DNA of 10,213 bases from an uncultured Flavobacteriales bacterium (GCA_905479845.1 CAJQOB010000230.1:1-10213), one strand, 5' to 3'; shown: positions 1 through 8,212, numbered from the stretch's first letter. The notes: generated by a model from the sequence alone, not told the origin. Numbers and translations: made by a program.

Positions 1-1280
1 GCATGCATCACCTCAGCACCTGCGGGGCCATACTCTGCTAAAACAGCCTGAACATTGTGCTCTCTCCAAGATTCAATTAAGCGTGTTTCTCGATCTTCAT
101 CCTCGGCTAAAGTTTGCCATGTCTTTCCTTTATCCAGTGAAAGAGAAGTTGGGAAATAACCGTCTGAATAAACAATCCCCTTTTGAATTAATTGGATATG
201 AGATTGAATGAAGGTCTCAGAATATTGATTGCGATTTGTAGATAGAATAGCGTAACTCGGTAGAGTTGGCTTCGATTCAGGTTCGCCCTTCTTCTTCCTA
301 AAGCGACTGGCAATCTTCCCGATAAAAGGATAAAAAATGAGTGTATGTACGACCAACAACCATACAAAATGGGTAGTACTCAATACTAATACAAAGATGA
401 CGATGTAAGGAAACCAATGAATGTAGAATCGATCTAAGAAGGTGTTCGTAAAATGTTTCGCTTGAGTTTCGGATTCACCATTTCGATAGTTCGACCAAGC
501 CAAAAAGAGAAAAATGATAACTACGACGAATAGGAAATCAATTTTTAATTGGATAACAGCTAAAAAGCCTAAAAACGAGATCAATTCCAATGGAATGAAT
601 ACGCGAGTCATCAAAGAATAGATCTTCTCCTTCCCTATTTGCGTAGCAAAGGTTTTGGTACCGCTAGACATGTCATTTTCGAAGTCCTTGTAATGATGCG
701 AAATGATGTTACGCATCCCCGAGAACAATTGCCATGTCGATAGAGCGATAATGAAAAGGTAGAAATTATCATAATCCTTATTCCCAACTAAATAAAATGT
801 CCAGGAAGCTAAAAAGCCTGGAACAACATGTGCATATAGTGCATCTGTAATCACACCTAAAAACCCACGTTCTTTCAATCGGAATGGAGGAAATGCATAC
901 AGAACGAATAATGCGAGTTCCGTTGCTATGCATATTGCGGAAATCATGTCCATCGGCAAATACAGCCATGGCAAAATCGCAATTCCTAAAAATGTAATTA
1001 CTAGTAAAACAATCGACGTGGTGGACAAATTGGTAGTTCCGTTCGATTTTCCTGCGAGCTCATCCTTTTTCCTGTCTGCGAGATCATTAGTCAAATAACC
1101 AAACCCCATGAATCCAACAGTAGTAGCGATAGCGGTAAAAAAGGCCGCTGCAGAAGTTTGCGGATGTACATTTCCCGCTAGAAGTAGAAAATAACAAAAC
1201 GCTATAAGCAAAGGAACTTTGTATCGCCACGGATTACTGAGTCGTAGTTTTTGTGTGAAGAAGTGAAAAAATGAAATCAT
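1..1280 (-). CDS. UbiA-type prenyltransferase fused to a GT4-like glycosyltransferase (3' end missing)
   Basis: This reading frame stays open from an ATG at 1280 to the left edge, giving 426 codons without a stop; an in-frame TGA lies seven codons upstream of the ATG. Residues 1-320 are strongly hydrophobic with several membrane spans. They carry both Asp-rich motifs of the UbiA superfamily: N65-D66-xx-D69-xxx-D73, and D199-xxx-D203 within an RN..HHYKDFEND segment. These motifs bind Mg2+ and the diphosphate of a polyprenyl donor at the inner membrane. After a basic linker (about 321-342) the sequence changes character. SETFI and a following HIQLIQKG stretch (354-368), and an AEYGPAGAEV-like segment (415-424), resemble the N-terminal Rossmann half of GT4 glycosyltransferases. 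I infer one protein that both makes or uses a lipid-linked intermediate and glycosylates; the GT active site lies outside the window. The gene is 86 bases downstream of the SGNH gene on the same strand and probably co-transcribed with it. The UbiA call is firm; the GT4 call is good but based on a partial domain. Confidence 0.82.
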   Translation of the reverse strand, partial: MISFFHFFTQKLRLSNPWRYKVPLLIAFCYFLLLAGNVHPQTSAAAFFTAIATTVGFMGFGYLTNDLADRKKDELAGKSNGTTNLSTTSIVLLVITFLGIAILPWLYLPMDMISAICIATELALFVLYAFPPFRLKERGFLGVITDALYAHVVPGFLASWTFYLVGNKDYDNFYLFIIALSTWQLFSGMRNIISHHYKDFENDMSSGTKTFATQIGKEKIYSLMTRVFIPLELISFLGFLAVIQLKIDFLFVVVIIFLFLAWSNYRNGESETQAKHFTNTFLDRFYIHWFPYIVIFVLVLSTTHFVWLLVVHTLIFYPFIGKIASRFRKKKGEPESKPTLPSYAILSTNRNQYSETFIQSHIQLIQKGIVYSDGYFPTSLSLDKGKTWQTLAEDEDRETRLIESWREHNVQAVLAEYGPAGAEVMH

Positions 1281-1366
1281 TCGTAGCAAGAGTATTCAGT
1301 CAAAGAAACGAAAAAGAATGGATTTTAGGTCAGTGTAAACTCTTCCGTTCAGAGGCCACTTGTTCT

Positions 1367-2920
1367 TTACTCTTGAATTTGTTCTTGAAGAAACGCTGCA
1401 TATTTACGACAACCAGATTCATTCAGGTGATAATCTGGGGAGTAATCCTCTTTTGTCAAATTGGAAATTCGTACGTACGGGAAGTTGACCACCATTTTAT
1501 CCAACTCATATTTGTCAATCGCTAGATTGTCTCGTTCAGGAATGATGGAAACAATCAACTCACATTGATTCGCTTCACAGATTTGCTCGATTTCCTTGAG
1601 AATCTCAGCATTCACGGAATACCCCAACTTCGACTTGTTGACAAAATCCCAATAGTCCGATGACTCCTTTGATGCGACATGTCCAATTACTCCCATTTTC
1701 GCACACAGGCGCCAAAGCAAAGTCGAAATCCTCGTTTGGCTTGATATGAAGTTCACAAAACTCATATTTTTCGGAATCATGGCTTGATCGATTATTTTCT
1801 CATACGCCTCATCTGCATTCTTAACATACTCTCCATGAGGAGCAGCCATCAAGGTTCCAGCATTTGTATTGAAAAATTGCTTATGAAAAGGTTTTAAATC
1901 GATTCTGTGTTCAGCTATGTCATTCCCTACAAACAAGTTCAAGATGACAACATCAGGTTTTACCTTCGCCAAATATTTGCTTGCTACCTCCTTATACTGT
2001 GGAAGATCTGTTCCAACGATCCCAGAATTGTACACCAGAAAACCTTGAGAGGTAAGATTATCCGCAAAACTTGAACTGAGGTTTTCTACTCCAGCTCCCC
2101 ATGTAAAAGAGTCACCCAATAAAAAGACTTTCCTTTTATCAGAGGAAATATTCTCAAACTCTATACTTCTAAAGCCATCAGAATTAATTGGTGACTTAAG
2201 GTATGTAAGAATTGCCGTTTCATCAGGAGATGTTCCTGAATTGGATTTCAATTTATCAATAAAAACAGAAAATTCAGTTCGAACCTTACCTTGAATGACT
2301 TCTAGAAAATCTCTTCCTACTCGATACGGTGTGTAATGCTTTCTCTTTAAATTTAAAGAAGTCATGAACAGCAACTCATTTCCTAAATCGTTCTCCTTAA
2401 TGTAATCGTTCGCAAAGTTTTTCGCATCACGGTCGAGATGCATAATTCCGCGATCATCTGCCTCATATCCTTTAAAATCCACCAGCTCATCGACAGGCGA
2501 AAAACCATTATCATAAATTGTTCTACCTGGATCGAAACCAGCAAGAGCTAGACTAAACTCAGTGACAACCAACAATGAAAACAGTACACGCGCATTGATT
2601 TGAAAAAAGACCAAGCGTTTGGATCTAGAATCAAGATATTCGCTTAAGTGATGTTCATATGATTCTGCGTTCACGTCCGCTCTTGATGTTTTCATTCTGC
2701 TCATAACACGACCGTGTCTTCTCAACAAAAAAAGAGGAAAGAAACTTAGAAATAGAACTGATAGTTTCGATAAAGAATAAATCAACATAAGACCAAGCCC
2801 AAGGTAATACACTGACTTCCAGGTAAGCTGATATTGAATCCCAAGATTCTTTCGCGCATAATAGCTACGAAAGCGCCATACGACTAACATCGAAAGGAAT
2901 AAAAGGCAGGAATAAAACAT
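1367..2920 (-). CDS. Membrane-anchored SGNH/GDSL-family hydrolase or acyltransferase
   Basis: Counting from the ATG at 2920 the protein has 517 residues. An in-frame GTG at 2935 would add five; I prefer the ATG because GTG starts are uncommon in this type of genome and a possible promoter lies very close to the GTG. The N-terminal part has hydrophobic segments at about 1-15, 38-66 and 108-128. The catalytic domain follows, with the SGNH blocks in order: nucleophile elbow G269-D-S271-FTWG, a block II glycine around NSGIVGTD (about 298-305), GND at 332-334, and the C-terminal D496-Y-H498 pair. Ser271, Asp496 and His498 form the expected triad, and Asn333 and a block II glycine the oxyanion hole. 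Family members deacetylate or acetylate glycans, or hydrolyse lipid esters; the long membrane part suggests action at the envelope. Which acyl group and substrate are involved is not visible. The gene is divergent from the radical SAM gene at 3030 and upstream of the UbiA-GT gene. Confidence 0.85.
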   Translation of the reverse strand: MFYSCLLFLSMLVVWRFRSYYARKNLGIQYQLTWKSVYYLGLGLMLIYSLSKLSVLFLSFFPLFLLRRHGRVMSRMKTSRADVNAESYEHHLSEYLDSRSKRLVFFQINARVLFSLLVVTEFSLALAGFDPGRTIYDNGFSPVDELVDFKGYEADDRGIMHLDRDAKNFANDYIKENDLGNELLFMTSLNLKRKHYTPYRVGRDFLEVIQGKVRTEFSVFIDKLKSNSGTSPDETAILTYLKSPINSDGFRSIEFENISSDKRKVFLLGDSFTWGAGVENLSSSFADNLTSQGFLVYNSGIVGTDLPQYKEVASKYLAKVKPDVVILNLFVGNDIAEHRIDLKPFHKQFFNTNAGTLMAAPHGEYVKNADEAYEKIIDQAMIPKNMSFVNFISSQTRISTLLWRLCAKMGVIGHVASKESSDYWDFVNKSKLGYSVNAEILKEIEQICEANQCELIVSIIPERDNLAIDKYELDKMVVNFPYVRISNLTKEDYSPDYHLNESGCRKYAAFLQEQIQE

Positions 2921-2948
2921 GGGATAAATATACACTTACTTCGCTTAC

Positions 2949-2980
2949 CACATTTAGGTCCAGTATCAATCCTAAAACAA
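2949..2980 (-). promoter_or_regulatory. Possible Bacteroidota-type promoter for the SGNH/UbiA-GT genes
   Basis: On the minus strand a TTG (complement of 2978-2980) is followed after 21 bases by TAAATGTG (complement of 2949-2956), one mismatch from the TAnnTTTG -7 consensus of Bacteroidota. Transcription would begin near 2942, leaving about 20 bases before the ATG at 2920 but almost none before the GTG at 2935. Short AT-rich motifs of this kind occur by chance, so this is weak evidence. Confidence 0.3.
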
Positions 2981-3029
2981 TATCAGTTTGATGTAACTAG
3001 ATTGAAACTTTCCTATGTTCTAAAACAGT

Positions 3030-4433
3030 ATGCTTACTTTTGGTAACATGTCAGATCTATTTAACCTATTTTCTAATCGCAAGATTACCACTGCGGAGTC
3101 TGTAGCTGAAAGCAAGGCTTTTTGTATGAAACCATGGGTGCATCTTTTCGTCTCTCAGTATGGATCTGTTGTTCCTTGCTGTTTGACCCCATGGGATAAA
3201 GAAGGAGCTCTCGGTGATGTAAACAAACAATCGATTCAAGAAATATGGAATGGTTCGGAAATGAGACAATTCCGAAAGAACCTGTTAAAAGATCAAACTG
3301 ATCCACGTTGCAGCTCTTGCTATGAAAGCGAAAAAAATGGCTTAAAAAGCACACGTAAAATGACCAACGCCTTGTACGCTGACAAATTGGATTGGGCATT
3401 AGACACCAAACGCAATGGTCATTCAGAAAAAGCTAAACCCATCTTTTGGGACATTCGAATTTCGAACTTATGTAATTTCAAATGCCGTATTTGTGGTCAT
3501 CATTCAAGCTCTCAATGGTACAAGGACGCCAAAGAAATGGGATCGCTTTCTCATGAAACAAAAATTCAGCACGGACCAAAAAACTTTGACGAACTGCTTC
3601 AACAATTACACTTTGTTTTCGATGATCTCGAAGAAATATATTTTGCCGGAGGTGAACCCATGCTTATGGAAGAGCACTACGCAATTCTCGATTTGCTTTT
3701 GAAACATGGAAAAACAGATGTGAAACTCAGATATGCGACCAACTTTTCTCAAACAGTTTACAAGGGAAGAGACGTTTTTGAGCTTTGGCGAAACTTTAAA
3801 AATGTCTTCGTTCATGCGAGCCTAGATGACACTGGAGATCGAGCTGAGCTTCAACGAAGCGGCCAATCTTGGGAAATAGCCGTTTCAGAACGAAAGAGAA
3901 TGCTTACGGATTGCGACCATGTTAATTTTTTAGTGACCCCAACCATCAGTGTGATGAACGTTCACACCATTGGCGATTTCCATAAGGAGTGGGTACTTTC
4001 TGGACTAATTGAAATTGATCAATTCATGCCTCATACCTTGAGGAGTCCAAACCATTTGAGCATTCGTATTTTCCCTAAACAGCAACGAGAGCTCATTCGC
4101 AAAAAGCTTGAAGAACATATCGCTTGGGTGATCGAATACGTGCAGAATCATCCACCAGTTGCTCCGACAAAAGAAGAGCTCGAACAATTTGGTGACCTAC
4201 TCGACAACCTCGGAATGGACAAGACAACGGGACATCTGAAAATCGACATGCAACTCAATGAATTTAGGAATTGTATTACCTTCATGAATAGTAAAAGTGA
4301 TGAGCATTTGATCCCAGAATTTATTTCCTATTCCGAGTCGCTTGATAAGCTCCGTAACGAATCAACCAGAGCAGTTTTACCAGAATTAGAGCCTCTATGG
4401 ACTTACGCCAAATCAATGGGAGAGCATGAATAA
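3030..4433 (+). CDS. Twitch-domain radical SAM protein, copy A
   Basis: A 467-residue radical SAM protein. Its N-terminal half-SPASM ('twitch') module holds C32 in an FCMKPW motif, C50-C51 in VPCC, a GDV..SIQEIWN stretch (62-74) and C94-xx-C97, which probably bind an auxiliary Fe-S cluster. The radical SAM barrel follows with C148-NFK-C152-RI-C155, the CxxxCxxC motif for the [4Fe-4S] cluster that cleaves S-adenosylmethionine, and GGEP at 207-210 for SAM binding. Having the auxiliary module ahead of the barrel instead of behind it defines a recognised class, common in envelope and polysaccharide loci, whose substrates are mostly unknown. The start could instead be the ATG at 3048 (residue 7), which aligns better with the paralogue at 5803-7077. 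The last 8 bases overlap the next radical SAM gene, implying translational coupling. No precursor-peptide gene is next to it, so peptide maturation is not supported here. Confidence 0.9.
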   Translation: MLTFGNMSDLFNLFSNRKITTAESVAESKAFCMKPWVHLFVSQYGSVVPCCLTPWDKEGALGDVNKQSIQEIWNGSEMRQFRKNLLKDQTDPRCSSCYESEKNGLKSTRKMTNALYADKLDWALDTKRNGHSEKAKPIFWDIRISNLCNFKCRICGHHSSSQWYKDAKEMGSLSHETKIQHGPKNFDELLQQLHFVFDDLEEIYFAGGEPMLMEEHYAILDLLLKHGKTDVKLRYATNFSQTVYKGRDVFELWRNFKNVFVHASLDDTGDRAELQRSGQSWEIAVSERKRMLTDCDHVNFLVTPTISVMNVHTIGDFHKEWVLSGLIEIDQFMPHTLRSPNHLSIRIFPKQQRELIRKKLEEHIAWVIEYVQNHPPVAPTKEELEQFGDLLDNLGMDKTTGHLKIDMQLNEFRNCITFMNSKSDEHLIPEFISYSESLDKLRNESTRAVLPELEPLWTYAKSMGEHE

Positions 4434-5802
4434 AGAAGGCGATCAATTACTAAAATACAATGAAAATCGTGTTCCAGAAGCACGATCAATGGGCTGCTGG
4501 GCTCCAATCAAAAGTCTGTACTTTGGTTTTCGAGGGAATACTTCCGTTTGTTGCTTTAACAAGATTCATGTCGTTGGAAAGTACCCTGAATTAACTATTC
4601 GCGAGATTTGGGACAGTGCCAAGCGAAAGGAAATTGCGCAAAGGCTTGTTCAAAATGATTTCTCCCTTGGATGCAAGGGTTGCGAGGAGCTAATTCTTGC
4701 AGAAAACTACAAAGCACTTCCGGCCAAAAACTTTGATACACTTCCTATTCTTCGGACAGATTACCCTTCGAAAATGGATTTTGAATTATCCAATGAATGT
4801 AATCTAGAATGCTTGATGTGTCGCGGAGAATTTTCTTCAGCAATTCGAAAAAACAGAGAGAAACTTCCTCCAATAAAATCAGCATATGACACCAACTTTG
4901 TCAATCAATTGGAAGAATTTATTCCGTATCTAGAAAATTCACACTTCCTAGGAGGGGAACCATTTCTCATTCCTATTTATCTAGATATTTGGGAACGAAT
5001 GGTGGCAATCAATCCGAACATTCGAATTTCAATACAAACCAACGGAACTATTTTAACGGAGCGGATTAAACGGATTATTCATTCCATGAACTTCGACATC
5101 GCCGTTTCGATTGATTCTATCGAAGAAGATACTTACCGCGTTATACGCAAGAATGGTGAATGGAAAAAAGTACTACCGAATGTTCATTATTTCAGGGAGT
5201 ACTGTAGGGAGAATAACACTCACTTTCACATCTCATTTTGCCCCATGATCCAAAATTGGGAGGAGCTCCCTAAAGTTGTGGCGTTTGCCAATGAGCTAGA
5301 TTGCAATATCTTTTTTAATACCGTTTTCCATCCTAAATCGTGCTCTATTGGCTCACTATCGTCGACTGAAATTTCAGGAATTATTGATACCCTTTCCAAC
5401 GCCGAGCTCTCCTCCAACACCCAAATTGAGGAAGAAAACAAACGCAGTTACCTTCAAGTAATCAGTCATTTCGGACTATGGAAGAAAGAAGCATTGGAGC
5501 GTGAAGAACTCGAGTCAAAAACTGGACCTGCTGCCGACCTAACAACGTACTTGGAAGGACTCAAACACTACCTTCAGGAAAACAGCGATTCCACACTTGA
5601 AGAGCAAGCCGCAATTCACGCGGATATTGAAGCCAAATTGAATTACATCATTGATGTTGCGGCAGAGAATAATTTACAAGAGACAGCAACAGGACACATC
5701 ATTGAAATGAATTATAAAACGGTTGTTGAATCATTGCCGCAAATGGATCGCGAGCACGCTTTGTACTTATTCAAATCCTTTGTGACACCTCTCCCCGACT
5801 AA
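4426..5802 (+). CDS. Second, divergent radical SAM protein with N-terminal twitch-like cysteines
   Basis: A 458-residue radical SAM protein whose ATG at 4426 lies inside the end of the preceding gene (overlap ATGAATAA). The N-terminal cysteine module is recognisable but different from copy A: C24 in GCWAP, C42-C43 in VCCF, the IREIWDSAKR stretch (58-67), and C83-KG-C86. The catalytic motif is C125-NLE-C129-LM-C132, followed by GGEP at 176-179, an NGT loop (206-208), and a VSID strand (227-230) typical of the TIM-barrel interior. Residues from about 330 to the end form a hydrophilic, probably helical C-terminal extension rich in Glu, Lys and Leu, absent from the paralogues. Further cysteines at 260, 272, 293 and 306 do not form an obvious cluster motif. 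The tight coupling suggests that A and this protein act on the same substrate or in consecutive steps. The reaction is unknown. The stop abuts the stop of the convergent gene. Confidence 0.88.
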   Translation: MNKEGDQLLKYNENRVPEARSMGCWAPIKSLYFGFRGNTSVCCFNKIHVVGKYPELTIREIWDSAKRKEIAQRLVQNDFSLGCKGCEELILAENYKALPAKNFDTLPILRTDYPSKMDFELSNECNLECLMCRGEFSSAIRKNREKLPPIKSAYDTNFVNQLEEFIPYLENSHFLGGEPFLIPIYLDIWERMVAINPNIRISIQTNGTILTERIKRIIHSMNFDIAVSIDSIEEDTYRVIRKNGEWKKVLPNVHYFREYCRENNTHFHISFCPMIQNWEELPKVVAFANELDCNIFFNTVFHPKSCSIGSLSSTEISGIIDTLSNAELSSNTQIEEENKRSYLQVISHFGLWKKEALEREELESKTGPAADLTTYLEGLKHYLQENSDSTLEEQAAIHADIEAKLNYIIDVAAENNLQETATGHIIEMNYKTVVESLPQMDREHALYLFKSFVTPLPD

Positions 5803-7077
5803 TTATTCGATCAAAGAAGCTAGTTCTGGAAAAACAGATACGAAGTCTTCATTCCGAAGTGCATCCAACTCCGCTATTTTTTTCGGGAAGTTCAAATGTG
5901 CCTTTTCATCACCTTCGTGGTTCAAGTATGTTACAATATTATGGTATTGACGTAAAACGTATTCCATTTTTTTCTCATCCTCTAAAGCTTGGCTCTTCAA
6001 CCATTCGAGATGATCATCAATTCTATTTTTCGCCGTTTCCTTTAATTCTTGGGATAGGCCTCGGATATTAAATTCCTGAGGATAAACGAGCAAGGTTGGC
6101 ACTACATCCTCCACCCGAACAAATCCCTTGTTGAAAAGCGTTTTGTGCATTTCAGTGATCGAAAGAATATTAAAAATGCTAATCGTCGGACTAATCATTA
6201 TATCGACGTTATCCGCTTCGCGTTTGACAGTCTCAAAATTCGACTGCATTTGTTCCCACTTCGTATTTTTTCGTTGGTATTCGAGTCTTTCTCCAATATC
6301 GTCCAAACTAACGGCAAGATTGACGTATTCGAATTGTTTCCAAAGCTCTAGAACATCATATTCTTTAAATTTCAACCGTGATAAGTTTGTGTTGTAAAAC
6401 AACTTGCAACTCGTGTTTCCTGTTTCGATTAGGAATTCCAAAATCCGATAATGCTGCTCCATCATGAGCGGTTCTCCACCAGCAAAATAGATCTCCTTAA
6501 TCGAACCAAGCTGTCCTTTGAATTCTTTGAAGAATTTCTCTTCGTCAATGATCGATGTTGTGAGAGCAGGTGTTTCTGGCTTGATGTTACCTAGAGCGAG
6601 ATCGTCATTGTACCAGCTCGAACTGGATGAGAAATTACAAATGCGGCATTTCAAATTACACACATTGGAAAAACGAATATCAAAGTAAACTGGCTCTTCA
6701 TAGCTCGAGGAATGGAATTTATTTTGTAGGAACTCATTGATCTCCTTCTCGTACTTATCATTGGTGATTTCGCGTAAGCTAATCCATCCCATTTCTTCCT
6801 TTTCGTAGCATCGACTACAAGCTGGCGCTGGTTTCCCTTTGAGCATTTGTTTTCGGAAATCTTCGAATTGCTTTCCTTTCCAAACCTCCTGAATTGTTGA
6901 AGTATTGATATCTCCCAATTTTGCTTCGTTTCCCCAAGGAGCTTGACAGCACGGTGTGACATTTCCATTTTGAGTAACGTGAAAATGTACCCATGGCATA
7001 GCGCAGAAGATTTTATCATCTTTGAATTTACCTTGATCATCTTGGATCGCGAGTTTTCTTCTATTCCAAAAGGCCAT
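5803..7077 (-). CDS. Twitch-domain radical SAM protein, copy C (paralogue of copy A)
   Basis: A 424-residue protein with the same architecture as copy A: C25 in an FCAMPW motif, C43-C44 in TPCC, the GDI..TIQEVW stretch (56-66), C87-SR-C90, then the radical SAM motif C140-NLK-C144-RI-C147 and GGEP at 200-203. Around GGEP, residues 194-233 match residues 201-240 of copy A at 24 of 40 positions by eye, so the two are paralogues, but old ones since the DNA differs clearly. It probably acts on a related substrate to copy A. The start at 7077 gives a short N-terminus (MAFWNRRK) resembling copy A from its residue 7. It is divergent from the SGNH gene at 7155 across 77 bases, and its stop codon occupies 5803-5805, immediately after the stop of the convergent radical SAM gene. 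No terminator fits between them. Confidence 0.9.
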   Translation of the reverse strand: MAFWNRRKLAIQDDQGKFKDDKIFCAMPWVHFHVTQNGNVTPCCQAPWGNEAKLGDINTSTIQEVWKGKQFEDFRKQMLKGKPAPACSRCYEKEEMGWISLREITNDKYEKEINEFLQNKFHSSSYEEPVYFDIRFSNVCNLKCRICNFSSSSSWYNDDLALGNIKPETPALTTSIIDEEKFFKEFKGQLGSIKEIYFAGGEPLMMEQHYRILEFLIETGNTSCKLFYNTNLSRLKFKEYDVLELWKQFEYVNLAVSLDDIGERLEYQRKNTKWEQMQSNFETVKREADNVDIMISPTISIFNILSITEMHKTLFNKGFVRVEDVVPTLLVYPQEFNIRGLSQELKETAKNRIDDHLEWLKSQALEDEKKMEYVLRQYHNIVTYLNHEGDEKAHLNFPKKIAELDALRNEDFVSVFPELASLIE

Positions 7078-7154
7078 TTTGCAGAATTTTATCGAATATA
7101 CATAAAGGATTATATTTTATTCCCTTTCTTATCTTTACCCAAAGCCAACATTAT
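7078..7154. promoter_or_regulatory. Divergent intergenic region between radical SAM copy C and the second SGNH gene
   Basis: This 77-base AT-rich spacer must carry the control of copy C and possibly of the rightward SGNH/dioxygenase genes. On the plus strand TATCTTTA (7130-7137) is one base from the TAnnTTTG -7 box and sits 17 bases before the ATG at 7155. On the minus strand TATATTCG (complement of 7093-7100) is also one base off and sits 15 bases before the ATG at 7077. Neither has a clear TTG at the usual distance upstream. No inverted repeat suggesting an operator is obvious. Confidence 0.3.
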
Positions 7155-8177
7155 ATGCGCAAAAAAGTACTAAGCCTTCTTAAACGAGTATTGATAAGCT
7201 CGTTAATCACCATCATTCTTTTGGAGATTGGCCTACGTATTTTTGGATTTGGATCATTTGAACTACCTGAATTCTCAATGATTTCAAATCCTGCGATACA
7301 CATCAAACCTGACGATCAACTTGGGGTACATTTAGTGCCTGGCACTTATCAAGTAACGCTCAATAAGAAGCTAACATATCAAGCGACTCATCTTGAAAAT
7401 GGACAGCGAACATGTGGAGAGTCAAACTTTGATGGTCCACTACTTGCATTTTATGGCTGTTCATTCACCTACGGAACAGGGGTGAATGACGATGAAGTGT
7501 ATCCGCACTTGCTTCAACAGGAGTTCGATTCACTAAGAATTGAGAACCGAGCTGTACCTGGATATGGTCAGGCACAAGTTTTGGCAATGCTGAAAGATGA
7601 CTTCAAAAAAAAGGAAAAGCCAGCGGTACTCATCTTGAACTACTTGTCATTTCACAACGAACGTAATACAATGAATGCAGCCTATCGGCAAAAAATTCGA
7701 ATGGGCTATGAAATTACAAAACGAGACGAAGCTGGAATAGAACAATTTAAGTGCTCCTATCCATTTGGAGAAATCGTTGACGGCAAGCTTAAAATGAACA
7801 AAATTCCCATTGGTGAAATCAATTCTACCTTGCCCCTCATTAATTACTCGGCAATCACCAATAGTTTACAAAACGTCTTTGATCAAAAAAGTGTTGACGT
7901 GGCTCAAGATGAAAAGATAACGTTAGCTATGATTGATCGAATACACGAACTTTGTCAATCGCAGGGTGTTCAACTTGTAATATCTTACATGACTGATGAC
8001 GATCAAACCAAACGATTAACTCAACATTGCGCAAAGACCTCGATTCCAACTATTGACATCACAGTAGATTTAACACAAAAGGGATATACTAACGCACCAT
8101 ACGATCAACACCCAAGTGCCATTGCTCATGAAATCTTTGCAGAAAAGCTGACGGAATATTTTGAAGCTATGAACTAA
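7155..8177 (+). CDS. Membrane-anchored SGNH-family protein with a GCSFTYG nucleophile elbow
   Basis: A 340-residue protein with a basic N-terminus and one membrane segment (about 10-30, ending LEIGLRIF). This is the usual signal-anchor start of envelope SGNH proteins, so the domain is expected on the periplasmic side. The SGNH blocks are G101-C-S103-FTYG (nucleophile Ser103; Cys replaces the Asp of GDS), V134-PGYGQ (block II), S166-FHNERN (block III, in place of GxND), and D317-Q-H319-PS (catalytic Asp and His). The triad is therefore complete. GCSFTYG with an FHxxRN block III is, from memory, a recurring subtype and not a sign of decay. Likely roles are esterase or O-acyltransferase on a glycan or lipid. 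It is 64 bases upstream of the WelO5-like gene on the same strand and may head the rightward transcription unit. It differs strongly from the 1367-2920 protein outside the motifs. Confidence 0.85.
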   Translation: MRKKVLSLLKRVLISSLITIILLEIGLRIFGFGSFELPEFSMISNPAIHIKPDDQLGVHLVPGTYQVTLNKKLTYQATHLENGQRTCGESNFDGPLLAFYGCSFTYGTGVNDDEVYPHLLQQEFDSLRIENRAVPGYGQAQVLAMLKDDFKKKEKPAVLILNYLSFHNERNTMNAAYRQKIRMGYEITKRDEAGIEQFKCSYPFGEIVDGKLKMNKIPIGEINSTLPLINYSAITNSLQNVFDQKSVDVAQDEKITLAMIDRIHELCQSQGVQLVISYMTDDDQTKRLTQHCAKTSIPTIDITVDLTQKGYTNAPYDQHPSAIAHEIFAEKLTEYFEAMN

Positions 8178-8212
8178 CTAAAGGATCCGCCTGAACTCTC
8201 GAAAGATTTTTT

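Noticed and set aside
778..969. 63-codon minus-strand open frame
   Set aside because: It is an out-of-frame shadow of the UbiA domain, which has both Asp-rich motifs in the correct frame.
1271..1525. Open frame of 84 codons on the plus strand
   Set aside because: It lies antisense to the 3' end of the SGNH gene and the start of the UbiA-GT gene, has no recognisable domain, and reads like non-coding translation.
3035..3042. TACTTTTG, an exact TAnnTTTG match just inside the start of radical SAM copy A
   Set aside because: It lies downstream of the ATG at 3030 and only 5 bases before the ATG at 3048, with no TTG at the right distance, so it is probably a chance match.
5798..5825. Possible hairpin (ACTA ... 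TAGT) at the convergent junction
   Set aside because: The stem is only about four base pairs with a long loop and no T-run, too weak for a terminator.
6651..7040. 129-codon minus-strand open frame within radical SAM copy C
   Set aside because: It is another frame of the same strand as a gene with complete cysteine motifs; no domain is visible.
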